A stretch of DNA of 64,000 nucleotides. Source: an uncultured Caulobacterales bacterium (lineage in GTDB: Bacteria > Pseudomonadota > Alphaproteobacteria > Caulobacterales > Caulobacteraceae). The notes under the pieces were generated by a model. That model saw only the letters and a list, made by a program, of their open reading frames with translations, was not told the origin of the DNA and made no database searches. The position numbers and the translations under genes were made by a program. Of the stretch, positions 1 through 7,585 are shown piece by piece. Where the stretch lies: the NCBI GenBank assembly GCA_903884425.1, contig CAISEP010000002.1, forward strand, positions 124,001 through 188,000, read 5' to 3'. Position 1 is the stretch's first letter, and the number at the start of each line of letters is the position of its first letter.

Positions 1-747
1 ACCGACAATCTGAACTTCGGCAATCCGGAGCGGCCGGAGATCATGGGCCAGATCGTCCGCGCCATCGACGGCATGGCCGAGGCCTGCCGCGAACTGGACT
101 TCCCCGTCGTCAGCGGCAACGTGTCCCTCTACAACGAGACCAATGGCAAGGCGATCCCGCCCACCCCCACCGTCGGCGCCGTGGGCCTGCTGGCCGACAG
201 CACGAAACGCGCGGGCTTCGGCGGGCTGAAGGCCGGTCAGGTGCTGGCCCTGCTGGGCGAAACCCGCGGCGCGCTCGGTGCCAGCCTCTATCTGCGGGAG
301 GTGCTGGGCCGCGAGGACGGGGCCCCGCCGCCGGTGGACCTGAAGGCCGAACGGGCGGCGGCGGGCGTGGTCCGCGGGCTGATCGTCTCAGGAACGCTGC
401 ATGTCGTCCACGACCTGTCCGATGGCGGCCTGGCCGTGGCGGCGGCGGAGATGGCGCTGGCTTCGGGCGTCGGCATCGGCCTCTCCAATCCCACGGACGT
501 TCCCGACCACGCCTTCTATTTCGGTGAGGACCAGGCCCGGTATCTCGTGGCGGTGAACCACGACCAGCTCGACCTGCTGGACGAGGCCTGCACCGCGGCG
601 GCGGTGCCCTACGAGGTGATCGGCGAGGCGGGGGGCTGCGAACTGGCCCTGCGCGGCAAGGCGGACGAGATCACCGCCATCGACCTCGACGACCTGCGCG
701 CCACGCACGAGGGCTGGATGCCCGCCTTCATGAACGCGCCGGTCTGA
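1..747 (+). CDS. purL: Phosphoribosylformylglycinamidine synthase subunit PurL, 3' part
   Basis: This is the C-terminal 248 residues of PurL, open at the left edge of the window. PurL is the ATP-dependent amidation subunit of FGAM synthase in de novo purine synthesis and works with PurQ and PurS, both encoded near 10-11 kb. The opening residues TDNLNFGNPERPEIM and the following segment with VSGNVSLYNET and HDLSDGGLAVAAAEMAL are typical of the second AIRS-like half of the enzyme. The reading frame is open from base 1, so the true start lies outside the window. It ends 18 bases before a convergent membrane-protein gene. The identification is firm. Confidence 0.96.
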   Translation, partial: TDNLNFGNPERPEIMGQIVRAIDGMAEACRELDFPVVSGNVSLYNETNGKAIPPTPTVGAVGLLADSTKRAGFGGLKAGQVLALLGETRGALGASLYLREVLGREDGAPPPVDLKAERAAAGVVRGLIVSGTLHVVHDLSDGGLAVAAAEMALASGVGIGLSNPTDVPDHAFYFGEDQARYLVAVNHDQLDLLDEACTAAAVPYEVIGEAGGCELALRGKADEITAIDLDDLRATHEGWMPAFMNAPV

Positions 748-765
748 GGCCCGCGCCCTTTACCC

Positions 766-1671
766 TCAGGCGGTCCGCTTCGGCCAGACGAGGTGGACCG
801 CCAGGACCAGCAAGGCAACGGCGGCGGTGCACAGAAGCCCGCCCTCCGGCCCGGCCGTGCCGCCGGTCAGCCAGTCCGGCCCTGCGCCCAGGGTGGCCAC
901 GGTGAGGGAGCCCTTCACCATCAACCCGCTGTCCGGCACGCCCCAGACATAGCTCTGGGCGAAGTCCCAGGTGGCGTGGAAGCCGATGGCCACCCACAGG
1001 GCCCCGGTCCGGCGACGGATCCAGGCCAGGGCCAGGCCCACCACCCCCACATTGGCAATGCCGATCACCGTCTCGCCCTTGTTGCCCAGGTGCAGGGAGA
1101 GGAAGATCGCGCTGGTCAGCAGGGCCGCGGGCCAGAAGCCCATGGCCCGGGCGAACAGGGCCAGCAGGGGGCCGCGCATCAGCCCCTCCTCCACCAGCGC
1201 GACCAGGGCGAACAGGGCCGAGAACTCCGCCAGCCAGGTCACCCCGGTCACGCCGTCGAAGCTGAGCGGCCCGAAATGGATATAGCCCCCGGCATAGAGC
1301 ACGCCGATGATGGCCGAGAGCAGGACAAAACCCAGCATGCCCCCGATCAGGAGGCCGGACCCGACCCGGTGCCGGTCATAGCCTGCCTCCGCCAGGGGGA
1401 CCTTGAAGGCCCAGGCGGCGATGGCGGTGGCCACCAGCACGCCCAGCCACTGCACCCCCTCCAGGGCGGCCATGACCGGCAGGCTGGGCGCGGCCCCCTT
1501 CATCTTCATGTGCAGGGCCGCGAGCGCGCCGGCGATGATCAGCCCGCCCACCAGCACCGCCAGGACGAAGAAGGCGAAGGCCTGGCCCACGGACAGCCAG
1601 CGCCGCTTCGCGCCCGAAACCGCCGCAAGCTCCCCCGCCGACGCCGCCGCCGTGCCCGTGATGTCCGTCAT
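766..1671 (-). CDS. CPBP-family intramembrane metalloprotease-like protein
   Basis: A 301-residue polytopic membrane protein of the CPBP/Rce1-like family (PF02517 type). The family motifs are visible: EEGLMRG at residues 161-167, FLSLH at 190-194 and HATWD at 232-236, which form the putative Glu/His metal and catalytic site inside the membrane. About seven or eight hydrophobic segments surround them, with a short polar N-terminus. Substrates of bacterial members are mostly unknown, so no role is proposed. It stands alone, convergent with purL and divergent from the ATPase inhibitor zeta gene. A second CPBP protein occurs at 39262-40233. Confidence 0.85.
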   Translation of the reverse strand: MTDITGTAAASAGELAAVSGAKRRWLSVGQAFAFFVLAVLVGGLIIAGALAALHMKMKGAAPSLPVMAALEGVQWLGVLVATAIAAWAFKVPLAEAGYDRHRVGSGLLIGGMLGFVLLSAIIGVLYAGGYIHFGPLSFDGVTGVTWLAEFSALFALVALVEEGLMRGPLLALFARAMGFWPAALLTSAIFLSLHLGNKGETVIGIANVGVVGLALAWIRRRTGALWVAIGFHATWDFAQSYVWGVPDSGLMVKGSLTVATLGAGPDWLTGGTAGPEGGLLCTAAVALLVLAVHLVWPKRTA

Positions 1672-1851
1672 TGTCGTCCCCCCGTGATCGGTCCCCGGCC
1701 CGGAGGTTGGCCTCTGCCGGTGCCCCCGTCAACGCAACCCCAGATTAACAATCATTCACCCCGTTTCTTAGCGGGACACAAAGGTGCTCCGGCGCAGCCT
1801 CGTGGAAACAGAAAAGCGTCGCGATCCGGCGACGGGATGGGGGACACCGGA

Positions 1852-2169
1852 ATGGATACACTCGACCAGCGCGAGCGCGCGTTCGAAGCGCATTTTGCCT
1901 TCAGCGAGCACATGGCCTTTACCGTCGCCACCTACCGCAACCGTCTGCTCGGCCTGTGGGCGGGGGAGCGGCTCGGCCTCGCCGGAGCGGCCCTGGACGC
2001 CTATGCGCAGGACGTGGTGCACCAGAGCCTGGAGCCGAAGCATGCCCTCGACCCCGTGGCGCGGGTCTGTCGGGACCTGATGGCCCGGGGCTGCGGCGTA
2101 CCGGAGGCGGAGCTCCGCCAGCGCTTCCAGGCCTTCGGCGACTCCGCCGCGGCGCGCCTCGCCGCCTAG
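1852..2169 (+). CDS. ATPase inhibitor subunit zeta (DUF1476 family)
   Basis: A 105-residue protein matching the DUF1476 / F1-ATPase zeta-inhibitor family of alphaproteobacteria: DQRERAFEAHFAFSEH near the N-terminus, then RNRLLGLWAGERLGL and a conserved helical C-terminal half. In Paracoccus the zeta subunit blocks ATP hydrolysis by F1 through its N-terminal region; that function is inferred here from family. The start at 1852 is chosen because family members begin at this point and a GGGGGA ribosome site precedes it; ATG at 1837 is an in-frame alternative. In other alphaproteobacteria this gene often sits beside purC/purS. Its stop codon interlocks with that of convergent dusA in the bases CTAG. 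Confidence 0.85.
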   Translation: MDTLDQRERAFEAHFAFSEHMAFTVATYRNRLLGLWAGERLGLAGAALDAYAQDVVHQSLEPKHALDPVARVCRDLMARGCGVPEAELRQRFQAFGDSAAARLAA

Positions 2170-3224
2170 TCCGATCCGGCGACCTGGGGCTCACGGGCCG
2201 GGCGCAGGGCCGCCAGGGCCCGGTCGACCACCTCGAGCCCGGCCCCGGGACGCACGGCCTCCACCGTCATTATGCGGCGCCAGGCGCGTGCGCCCGGCCG
2301 TCCCTGGAACAGGCCCAGCATGTGCCGGCTCATGGCGGCCAGGGACGTTCCGGCCGCAAGCTGGCGGGCCATGTAGGGGCGATAGGCGGCGATGGCCGCC
2401 TCCGGCGTAACCGGCGGTGCGGTCTCGCCGAACAGGCGGCCGTCCACCGCCCCCAGCAGGCCCGGGTCGTGATAGGCGGCCCGTCCCAGCATGACGCCGT
2501 CCAGCCCCGACGCCTCCGCCTGGGCCTGGTCCAGCGAGGCCAGCCCGCCGTTCAGCATGATGGCCAGCCCCGGCCGGTCGGCCTTCAGGCGCCGGACCAG
2601 GGCATGGTCCAGGGGCGGAATGTCCCGGTTCTCCTTCGGGGACAGGCCCTGCAGCCAGGCCTTGCGGGCATGGACGATGAACTGCTCGACCCCGGCGGCG
2701 GCGCAGGCGTCCACCAGGGTGTAGAGGCTCTCCTCCGGGTCCTGGTCGTCCACGCCGATGCGGCACTTCACCGTCACCGGAACTGTCACCGCCCCGCGCA
2801 TGGCCGCCACGCAGTCGGCAACCAGGTCCGGCTCCCGCATCAGGCAGGCGCCGAAGCGGCCGGACTGCACCCGGTCCGACGGGCAGCCCACATTCAGGTT
2901 GATCTCGTCATAGCCGTAGTCCGCGCCGATCCGCGCCGCCTGGGCCAGCAGCGCCGGGTCCGAGCCGCCCAGCTGCAGGGCCAGGGGATGCTCTCCCCCG
3001 TCGAAGCCCAGCAGATGGTCCCGGTCCCCGCGCAGCACGGCCTGGGCGGTCACCATCTCCGTATAGAGCAGGGCCCGGCGGGTCAGGGTACGGTGAAAGG
3101 CCCGGCAGTGCCGGTCCGTCCAGTCCATCATCGGGGCCACGCTGAAGCGCCGCGCGCCGACATAGGAGGCGGGGGCGGGGTCGGGCGCAGGCACGGGCGA
3201 CGGAGCGGTGGACGGCGAGATCAT
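2166..3224 (-). CDS. dusA: tRNA-dihydrouridine(20/20a) synthase DusA
   Basis: A 352-residue FMN-dependent tRNA-dihydrouridine synthase that reduces uridines at positions 20/20a of the tRNA D-loop. Diagnostic segments are FSVAPMMDWTDRHCR near the N-terminus, INLNVGCPSDRVQSGRFGACLM carrying the catalytic cysteine of the GCPS motif, VTVKCRIGVDD, and the FMN-phosphate region IMLNGGL...DGVMLGRAAY. Length and motifs are those of the DusA subgroup. The first 25 residues are a Pro/Ala-rich extension and the start could be slightly internal. The 3' end overlaps the zeta gene by four bases. Confidence 0.94.
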   Translation of the reverse strand: MISPSTAPSPVPAPDPAPASYVGARRFSVAPMMDWTDRHCRAFHRTLTRRALLYTEMVTAQAVLRGDRDHLLGFDGGEHPLALQLGGSDPALLAQAARIGADYGYDEINLNVGCPSDRVQSGRFGACLMREPDLVADCVAAMRGAVTVPVTVKCRIGVDDQDPEESLYTLVDACAAAGVEQFIVHARKAWLQGLSPKENRDIPPLDHALVRRLKADRPGLAIMLNGGLASLDQAQAEASGLDGVMLGRAAYHDPGLLGAVDGRLFGETAPPVTPEAAIAAYRPYMARQLAAGTSLAAMSRHMLGLFQGRPGARAWRRIMTVEAVRPGAGLEVVDRALAALRPAREPQVAGSD

Positions 3225-3282
3225 CCCCCGGCCCTAGCACAGCCCGCCGGGGGATTCACCCGTTCCGGTGCCCTGACAGGTC

Positions 3283-4767
3283 TCAGGCCTGGGCGGCGGC
3301 ACGCTCGCGCATGTGCTTGACGATGCCCAGGGTGGCCAGGAAGAAGTGCACGCTGCCCCAGGCGGCGAACAGGAAGGTGACCAGGATGCCCTCCCGCGTC
3401 GCCTCCACCAGGGTGCCGGCACAGGCCTTGGCCAGGGCGGGCGCCGCCCCCTTGGGGGCCACGCCGCCGGGACAGGCAAGGGTGAAGCGGGTGCTGTCGC
3501 CCCCCTGCAGCGCCCCCAGCACAGACTGCACAACGTCCCCCGCCGGCGGGCGGCCGAAATTGGCATTGGCGATGTGGTCGATCAGCCAGCCGGTGAACAC
3601 CGGACCACCGCCCAGGGCAATCAGGTTCAGGAACAGGAACAGGACCGCCGTGGCCGTCGCCCGCCGGTGCGGTGCCACGGAATTCTGCACCACCCCGAAG
3701 GTGGGCGCGAGATAGGTGTAGGAGAAGATGCCCGGCAGGATCGAGAGCAGCGCCATCATCTGCCAGGTGGACTGGCTGTAGATCAACAGGTTGATGGGCG
3801 TGGCGATCATCAGGCCGATGGCCGGGGTCAGGGGATACCAGATGGCGTTGCGCTTCCCCAGCCAGTCGGGGAGGAAGCCCCCCACCAGCGTCCCGATCAT
3901 GGTGGAGGCCCCGGCGATCACCCCGAACACCAGCCCGACCATGCCCAGCTTCAGGTGGAAGGCCCGCACGATATAGGCCAGCGAGAACTGGGTCGTGCCA
4001 TATCCGGCGAAGGACACCAGCGTCACCCCCAGCACCATGTTCACCACCGGCCACTTGAAGAACAGGGCCGCGACCACGGCCCCCATCTCCCTCAGTTCGG
4101 TCCACAGGGAGAGCGGCGGCTTCACATAGGCGGCGTCCCCGGCCTTGGCCTCGGAATGGCCGCGGGGGGGCTCCTTGATCACCAGCCGCACCAGAAGGGC
4201 CAGCAGGATCCCCGGCAGGCCGACGATGAAATAGGCGGTCCGCCAGCTGAAATGCTCCGTCAGCCAGCCCCCGGCCACGGCGGCGATCATGCCCCCCAGC
4301 GGAATGCCGACGGAATAGATGGACAGGGCCGTGGCCCGCTGCTTGGGCGGGAAATAGTCGCTGATCAGGGAGTGGGACGGGGGCGACCCCCCGGCCTCGC
4401 CGAAGCCCACCCCGAACCGGTAGGCCGCCAGGGTGGTGAAGTTCGCCGCCGTGCCGCAGAGCGCGGTGAAGGCCGACCAGATGATCAGGGAGACCGAGAT
4501 CACCGAGACCCGGTTGGTCCGCTCCGCAATGCGGGCGATGGGGATGCCCAGCAGGGTGTAGAGGATGGCGAAATAGAACCCGCCCAGCAGGCCGAGCTGC
4601 GTATCCGTCAGCTTCAGGTCGACCTTGATGGCCTGGCCGATGATGCTGATGATGCTGCGGTCGATGAAGTTGAAGGTATAGGTGGCGAGCAGCAGCGCCA
4701 GCACCAGGGCCTTGTAACCCGCGGAATATGTGGGACTTTCTACGGCCCCAGACCCGTTTTCGGCCAT
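3283..4767 (-). CDS. MFS transporter, spinster-like family
   Basis: A 494-residue major facilitator superfamily transporter with twelve predicted membrane segments. The first segment carries the FIDRSIISII motif characteristic of the spinster-like group, followed by the loop GLLGGFYFAILYTLLGIPIARIAERTNR (motif A region) and FGEAGGSPPSHSLISDYFPP. A longer hydrophilic insert with two cysteines lies between the last two segments (around residues 405-445). The substrate cannot be deduced. The start at 4767 gives a normal cytoplasmic N-terminus; an upstream in-frame extension to 5409 is antisense to the GST gene and is rejected. Confidence 0.88.
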   Translation of the reverse strand: MAENGSGAVESPTYSAGYKALVLALLLATYTFNFIDRSIISIIGQAIKVDLKLTDTQLGLLGGFYFAILYTLLGIPIARIAERTNRVSVISVSLIIWSAFTALCGTAANFTTLAAYRFGVGFGEAGGSPPSHSLISDYFPPKQRATALSIYSVGIPLGGMIAAVAGGWLTEHFSWRTAYFIVGLPGILLALLVRLVIKEPPRGHSEAKAGDAAYVKPPLSLWTELREMGAVVAALFFKWPVVNMVLGVTLVSFAGYGTTQFSLAYIVRAFHLKLGMVGLVFGVIAGASTMIGTLVGGFLPDWLGKRNAIWYPLTPAIGLMIATPINLLIYSQSTWQMMALLSILPGIFSYTYLAPTFGVVQNSVAPHRRATATAVLFLFLNLIALGGGPVFTGWLIDHIANANFGRPPAGDVVQSVLGALQGGDSTRFTLACPGGVAPKGAAPALAKACAGTLVEATREGILVTFLFAAWGSVHFFLATLGIVKHMRERAAAQA

Positions 4768-4936
4768 GCTCTGAACGCTCCCCAGAAGGTCTTCTTGTCT
4801 TGTTGCGAGGAGTGTAGCGTCAAGCCGCGGCGCTGCGCCAGTGGGCATGCCGCGCCAGGCGAACCCCCGGGGCGGCGGGCCTTGCCCATCGGCACATGTG
4901 CGGTCTAGACCGGGCCCCTCGCAACGGAGTCCCGCC

Positions 4937-5599
4937 ATGCAGCTCGTCATCGGCACCAAGTCCTGGTCCACCTGGTCCCTGCGGCCGTGGCTGGCGCTCC
5001 GGCGCACCGGCCAGCCCTTCGAGGAGCTTCTGATCCGCCTGCGCTGGGACGGGGCGGCGGACGAGATCCGCACCGTCTCCCCCAGCGGCAAGGTCCCGGC
5101 GCTGAAGGACGGCGACCTGACGGTCTGGGACAGCCTGGCCATCTGCGAATATCTGGCGGAGCGGTTCCCTGCCGCGCAGCTCTGGCCCGCCGACAGCGCC
5201 GCCCGGGCCGTGGCGCGGGCGGTGACGGCGGAGATGCATTCCGGCTTCCAGGCCCTGCGCAGCACCTGCCCCATGGACCTGGCCCTGCGCACCGTCGCGG
5301 ACCTGGACTCGGCGACCGCGGCGGACGTGACCCGCATCGTCGCCATCTGGCGGGAGTGCCGCCACCGGTTCGGGGCGGACGGCCCCTGGCTGTTCGGCAC
5401 CTGGAGCATTGCCGACGCCTTCTACACCCCCGTGGCCACCCGCTTCCGCAGCTATGGCATCGACCTGGCGGCCCATGGGGATGACGGCAAGGCGGCAGCC
5501 TATCAGGCGACCCTGCTGGCCGATCCGGACTTCCTGGCCTGGGAGGCCGACGCGCTGGCCGAGACCCCGGAGCCGGCGGTGGGAACGGCGAAGCTGTGA
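4937..5599 (+). CDS. Glutathione S-transferase family protein
   Basis: A 220-residue soluble protein with the GST architecture: thioredoxin-like N-terminal domain (residues 1-80, with SPSGKVPALKDGDLTVWDSLAI, the glutathione-binding region) and an all-helical C-terminal domain with WLFGTWSIADAFYTPV. The N-terminal TKSWSTWSLRP supplies the likely catalytic serine. It probably conjugates or reduces an electrophile with glutathione; the substrate is unknown. It is divergent from the MFS gene, with the start codons 169 bases apart. Its 3' end is followed within six bases by a palindromic repeat. Confidence 0.88.
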   Translation: MQLVIGTKSWSTWSLRPWLALRRTGQPFEELLIRLRWDGAADEIRTVSPSGKVPALKDGDLTVWDSLAICEYLAERFPAAQLWPADSAARAVARAVTAEMHSGFQALRSTCPMDLALRTVADLDSATAADVTRIVAIWRECRHRFGADGPWLFGTWSIADAFYTPVATRFRSYGIDLAAHGDDGKAAAYQATLLADPDFLAWEADALAETPEPAVGTAKL

Positions 5600-5604
5600 G
5601 GGGC

Positions 5605-5744
5605 TGCGTGGTTCGAGACGGGCTTCGCCCTCCTCACCATGACGACCGTAGAAAGCGCTTCGCCCCCCTCACCATGACGACCGTTGAAATACCCCGACCT
5701 TCGTCATCCTGAGGAGGCCCGTCAGGGCCGTCTCGAAGGACGCA
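5605..5744. repeat. Intergenic palindromic repeat, locus 1
   Basis: Copy of the family described under the repeat at 9360. It opens with a GG-type arm (TGCGTGGTTCGAGACG then CTCCTCACCATGACG), repeats part of that arm once, and closes with an inverted CC-type arm (CGTCATCCTGAGGAG then CGTCTCGAAGGACGCA). It fills the gap between the convergent GST and gamma-carbonic anhydrase genes, and its right arm contains the last eight codons of the latter. Confidence 0.85.
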
Positions 5745-6270
5745 ACTCCCGCGCATAGCGCTTCCAGTTCTCCACATAGTGCAGGGCCGAGGCCGTCAGC
5801 ATCTGCGCTCCCTGCTCGTCCATCGTCCGGACGATCTTGCCAGGCGCCCCCATGACCACGGAATTGTCGGGGATCTCCTTGCCCTCGGTGATCAGGGCCT
5901 TGGCGCCGATCAGGCAGTTGCGGCCGATCTTCGCGCCGTTGAGGATCACCGAGCCGATGCCCACCAGCGTGTTGTCGCCGATGGTGCAACCATGCAGCAT
6001 CACCATGTGGCCCACCGTGACATTGGCACCAATCGTCAGGGGCGAGCCCACGTCCGTGTGCAGTACTGATCCGTCCTGAATGTTGGAATTCTCGCCGATG
6101 ACGATGGGATCATTGTCGCCCCTTAGCGTCGCGCCGAACCAGATGCTGGCGTTCTTCTTCAATATGACATTTCCGAGTACGACAGCATTGGGCGCGATCC
6201 AGTATTCCCCTTCAGGTGGCAAGACAGGAGACGCAGTGCCCAAATCATAGACATGTGAATTTGAATTCAT
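5722..6270 (-). CDS. Gamma-carbonic anhydrase-like left-handed beta-helix protein
   Basis: A 182-residue hexapeptide-repeat protein of the gamma-carbonic anhydrase / YrdA-PaaY family. It carries [29 protein letters not shown] and repeated turns such as [19 protein letters not shown]. The usual metal-ligand histidines appear in [16 protein letters not shown]. It may bind zinc or iron and hydrate CO2, or serve as a scaffold; the activity of most members is untested. The start at 6270 is the family-typical one; a TTG further upstream is unlikely. The final residues LRPSRRP are encoded by the right arm of the repeat at 5605-5744, replacing the original C-terminal end. Confidence 0.88.
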   Translation of the reverse strand: MNSNSHVYDLGTASPVLPPEGEYWIAPNAVVLGNVILKKNASIWFGATLRGDNDPIVIGENSNIQDGSVLHTDVGSPLTIGANVTVGHMVMLHGCTIGDNTLVGIGSVILNGAKIGRNCLIGAKALITEGKEIPDNSVVMGAPGKIVRTMDEQGAQMLTASALHYVENWKRYARELRPSRRP

Positions 6271-6329
6271 CCGTGCACGACCTTTCAACAAACTCTTCGC
6301 TTTAACACATTGGAAACCCCGTTAGCATG

Positions 6330-6544
6330 AAACTGTAGTCGCGATTCGGACGGGCCCCTTCGGGCTCTGCGCGAATCGAAACGGAGTTCAGGGTGACGCT
6401 TGATTTCCACCGGCGGACATTGGGTCCGCCCATCGGAGCAGGGTTCGCGGCCGGCGGTCAACCGCCGGGATGCGCCGCGGCTCCGGCATCCTTCCACTCC
6501 CCAGTCCGTCGGGCGCGCCGTTTCCGGTTCGCCCGATTTTTTTT
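6330..6544 (+). ncRNA. Candidate structured leader or small RNA upstream of the PhoH-family gene
   Basis: A 333-base gene-free stretch (6271-6603) holds a series of strong hairpins on the + strand. They are a perfect 7-bp stem 6342-6348/6372-6378 enclosing GGGCCC/GGGCTC, a 7-bp stem 6412-6418/6424-6430, GGCGGT/ACCGCC around 6459, and an intrinsic terminator at 6509-6544. A weak sigma70-like promoter (TTTAAC, 16 bases, TAGCAT) lies at 6301-6328. This layout fits either a free-standing small RNA of about 215 nt or an attenuated leader. No known RNA family was recognised, including 6S and SRP RNA. Confidence 0.4.
6509..6544 (+). terminator. Intrinsic terminator upstream of the PhoH-family gene
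   Basis: Perfect 7-bp stem TCGGGCG/CGCCCGA (6509-6515 and 6530-6536) with an inner CCG/CGG stem, followed directly by eight T residues (6537-6544). It is 59 bases upstream of the ATG at 6604 and has no upstream gene on this strand for more than 900 bases, so it probably ends a short RNA or conditionally stops transcription of the PhoH-family gene. Confidence 0.75.
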
Positions 6545-6603
6545 GCCCTCGGTACCGTTCTCCTTTTCCAGCAGGGGCCTTGAGCCCCATTTCGGAGGTT
6601 CGA

Positions 6604-7374
6604 ATGACCAAACGTGCTCTGAAGCGTATGGCGCGTGAAGGCGAATTCAACAGCTCGCAGTTCGAGGAGGAGTCGAAGGTCCGGCGCCTGCCCGTGGATC
6701 GCAGCTGGTCGCCGCTCCGTGCGCAGGGACCCGAGGCGGAGCGCGAACAGGGCTACATGAAGACCATCAAGGCCAAGTCCGACGGACAGATGGCCCTGAT
6801 CCAGGCCATCGACGCCCGGAATCTGGTGCTGGCGCTGGGCCCCGCGGGCACGGGCAAGACCTATCTGGCCATCGCCAAGGCGGTGGAGGCGCTGGAGGCC
6901 GGCCGGGTCGGCCGGATCGTGCTCTCCCGCCCCGCGGTGGAGGCCGGCGAATCCATCGGCTTCCTGCCCGGGGAGATGGAGGACAAGCTCGCCCCCTATC
7001 TGCGGCCCCTCTATGACGCCCTGTCGGACCGGCTGTCCATGAAGCGGGTCCGGGCCCTGATGGCGGAGGGGCTGATCGAGATCGCCCCCGTCGGCTTCAT
7101 GCGCGGCCGCACCCTCAACAACGCCTTCGTGGTGATCGACGAGGCGCAGAACTGCACCTATGTGCAGCTGAAGATGCTGCTGACCCGGCTGGGCTGGCAC
7201 TCCACCATGGTCATCACCGGCGACCCCAACCAGTCCGACCTGCTGCCCGGCGTGTCAGGCCTGGGGGACGTGGCCGACCGGCTGGAGACCCTGAACGACG
7301 TCTCCGTGGTCCGGCTGAAGGACGTGGACATCGTCCGCCACCCGCTGGTGGCGAGCATGCTGGGGGTGCTGTAG
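6604..7374 (+). CDS. PhoH-family ATPase
   Basis: A 256-residue P-loop ATPase of the PhoH family. The Walker A motif GPAGTGKT is at residues 79-86, the Walker B segment VVIDEAQN about residue 180, and the arginine-containing SRPAVEAGE and TGDPNQSDLLPG motifs are in their usual order. Members are related to the N-terminal part of RNA helicases and are linked to RNA metabolism and phosphate or stress responses; its exact role is unknown. It is shorter than the YbeZ type (about 330 residues) and lacks a ybeY neighbour. A GGAGG ribosome site precedes ATG 6604. The long leader with a terminator suggests conditional expression. Confidence 0.88.
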   Translation: MTKRALKRMAREGEFNSSQFEEESKVRRLPVDRSWSPLRAQGPEAEREQGYMKTIKAKSDGQMALIQAIDARNLVLALGPAGTGKTYLAIAKAVEALEAGRVGRIVLSRPAVEAGESIGFLPGEMEDKLAPYLRPLYDALSDRLSMKRVRALMAEGLIEIAPVGFMRGRTLNNAFVVIDEAQNCTYVQLKMLLTRLGWHSTMVITGDPNQSDLLPGVSGLGDVADRLETLNDVSVVRLKDVDIVRHPLVASMLGVL

Positions 7375-7383
7375 GGGGCTTGC

Positions 7384-7503
7384 TGCGTGGTTCGAGACGG
7401 GCCGTTGGCCCTCCTCACCATGACGACCGTTATTAGCAACCTTCGTCATCCTGAGGAGGGCGTAGCCCGTCTCGAAGGACGCACAACGGTCTCGAACCAC
7501 GCA
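7384..7503. repeat. Intergenic palindromic repeat, locus 2
   Basis: GG-type left arm starting at 7384, inverted CC-type right arm, then a truncated extra arm end (TCTCGAACCACGCA). It lies ten bases after the PhoH-family stop and before the fliI promoter region, between genes in tandem orientation. Confidence 0.85.
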
Positions 7504-7539
7504 CTCCCCCCCAATCCTTACCGCCGCCTTCACTCCGGG

Positions 7540-7554
7540 TTAACGCGCATCAAC
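7540..7554 (+). promoter_or_regulatory. Degenerate CtrA-type box upstream of fliI
   Basis: TTAA at 7540-7543 is followed after seven bases by CAAC (7551-7554), a half-conserved match to the CtrA consensus TTAA-N7-TTAA. It lies 32 bases upstream of the proposed fliI start. CtrA control of class II flagellar operons is established in Caulobacter; occupancy here is inference from a weak match. Confidence 0.35.
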
Positions 7555-7585
7555 GATCCTGCAGGCGTTCGTGGGGAGTCCTAGC

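Noticed and set aside
793-2169. 458-codon + strand ORF running from inside the CPBP gene into the zeta gene
   Set aside because: Its first part is antisense to a well-supported membrane protein and is Gln/Gly/His/Arg-rich as expected of shadow frames in high-GC DNA; only the last 105 codons (from 1852) match a family.
7255-7533. Minus-strand ORFs in repeats encoding RPSRR or [11 protein letters not shown]-like peptides
   Set aside because: These are the repeat read in other frames; they recur at every locus and have no ribosome sites.
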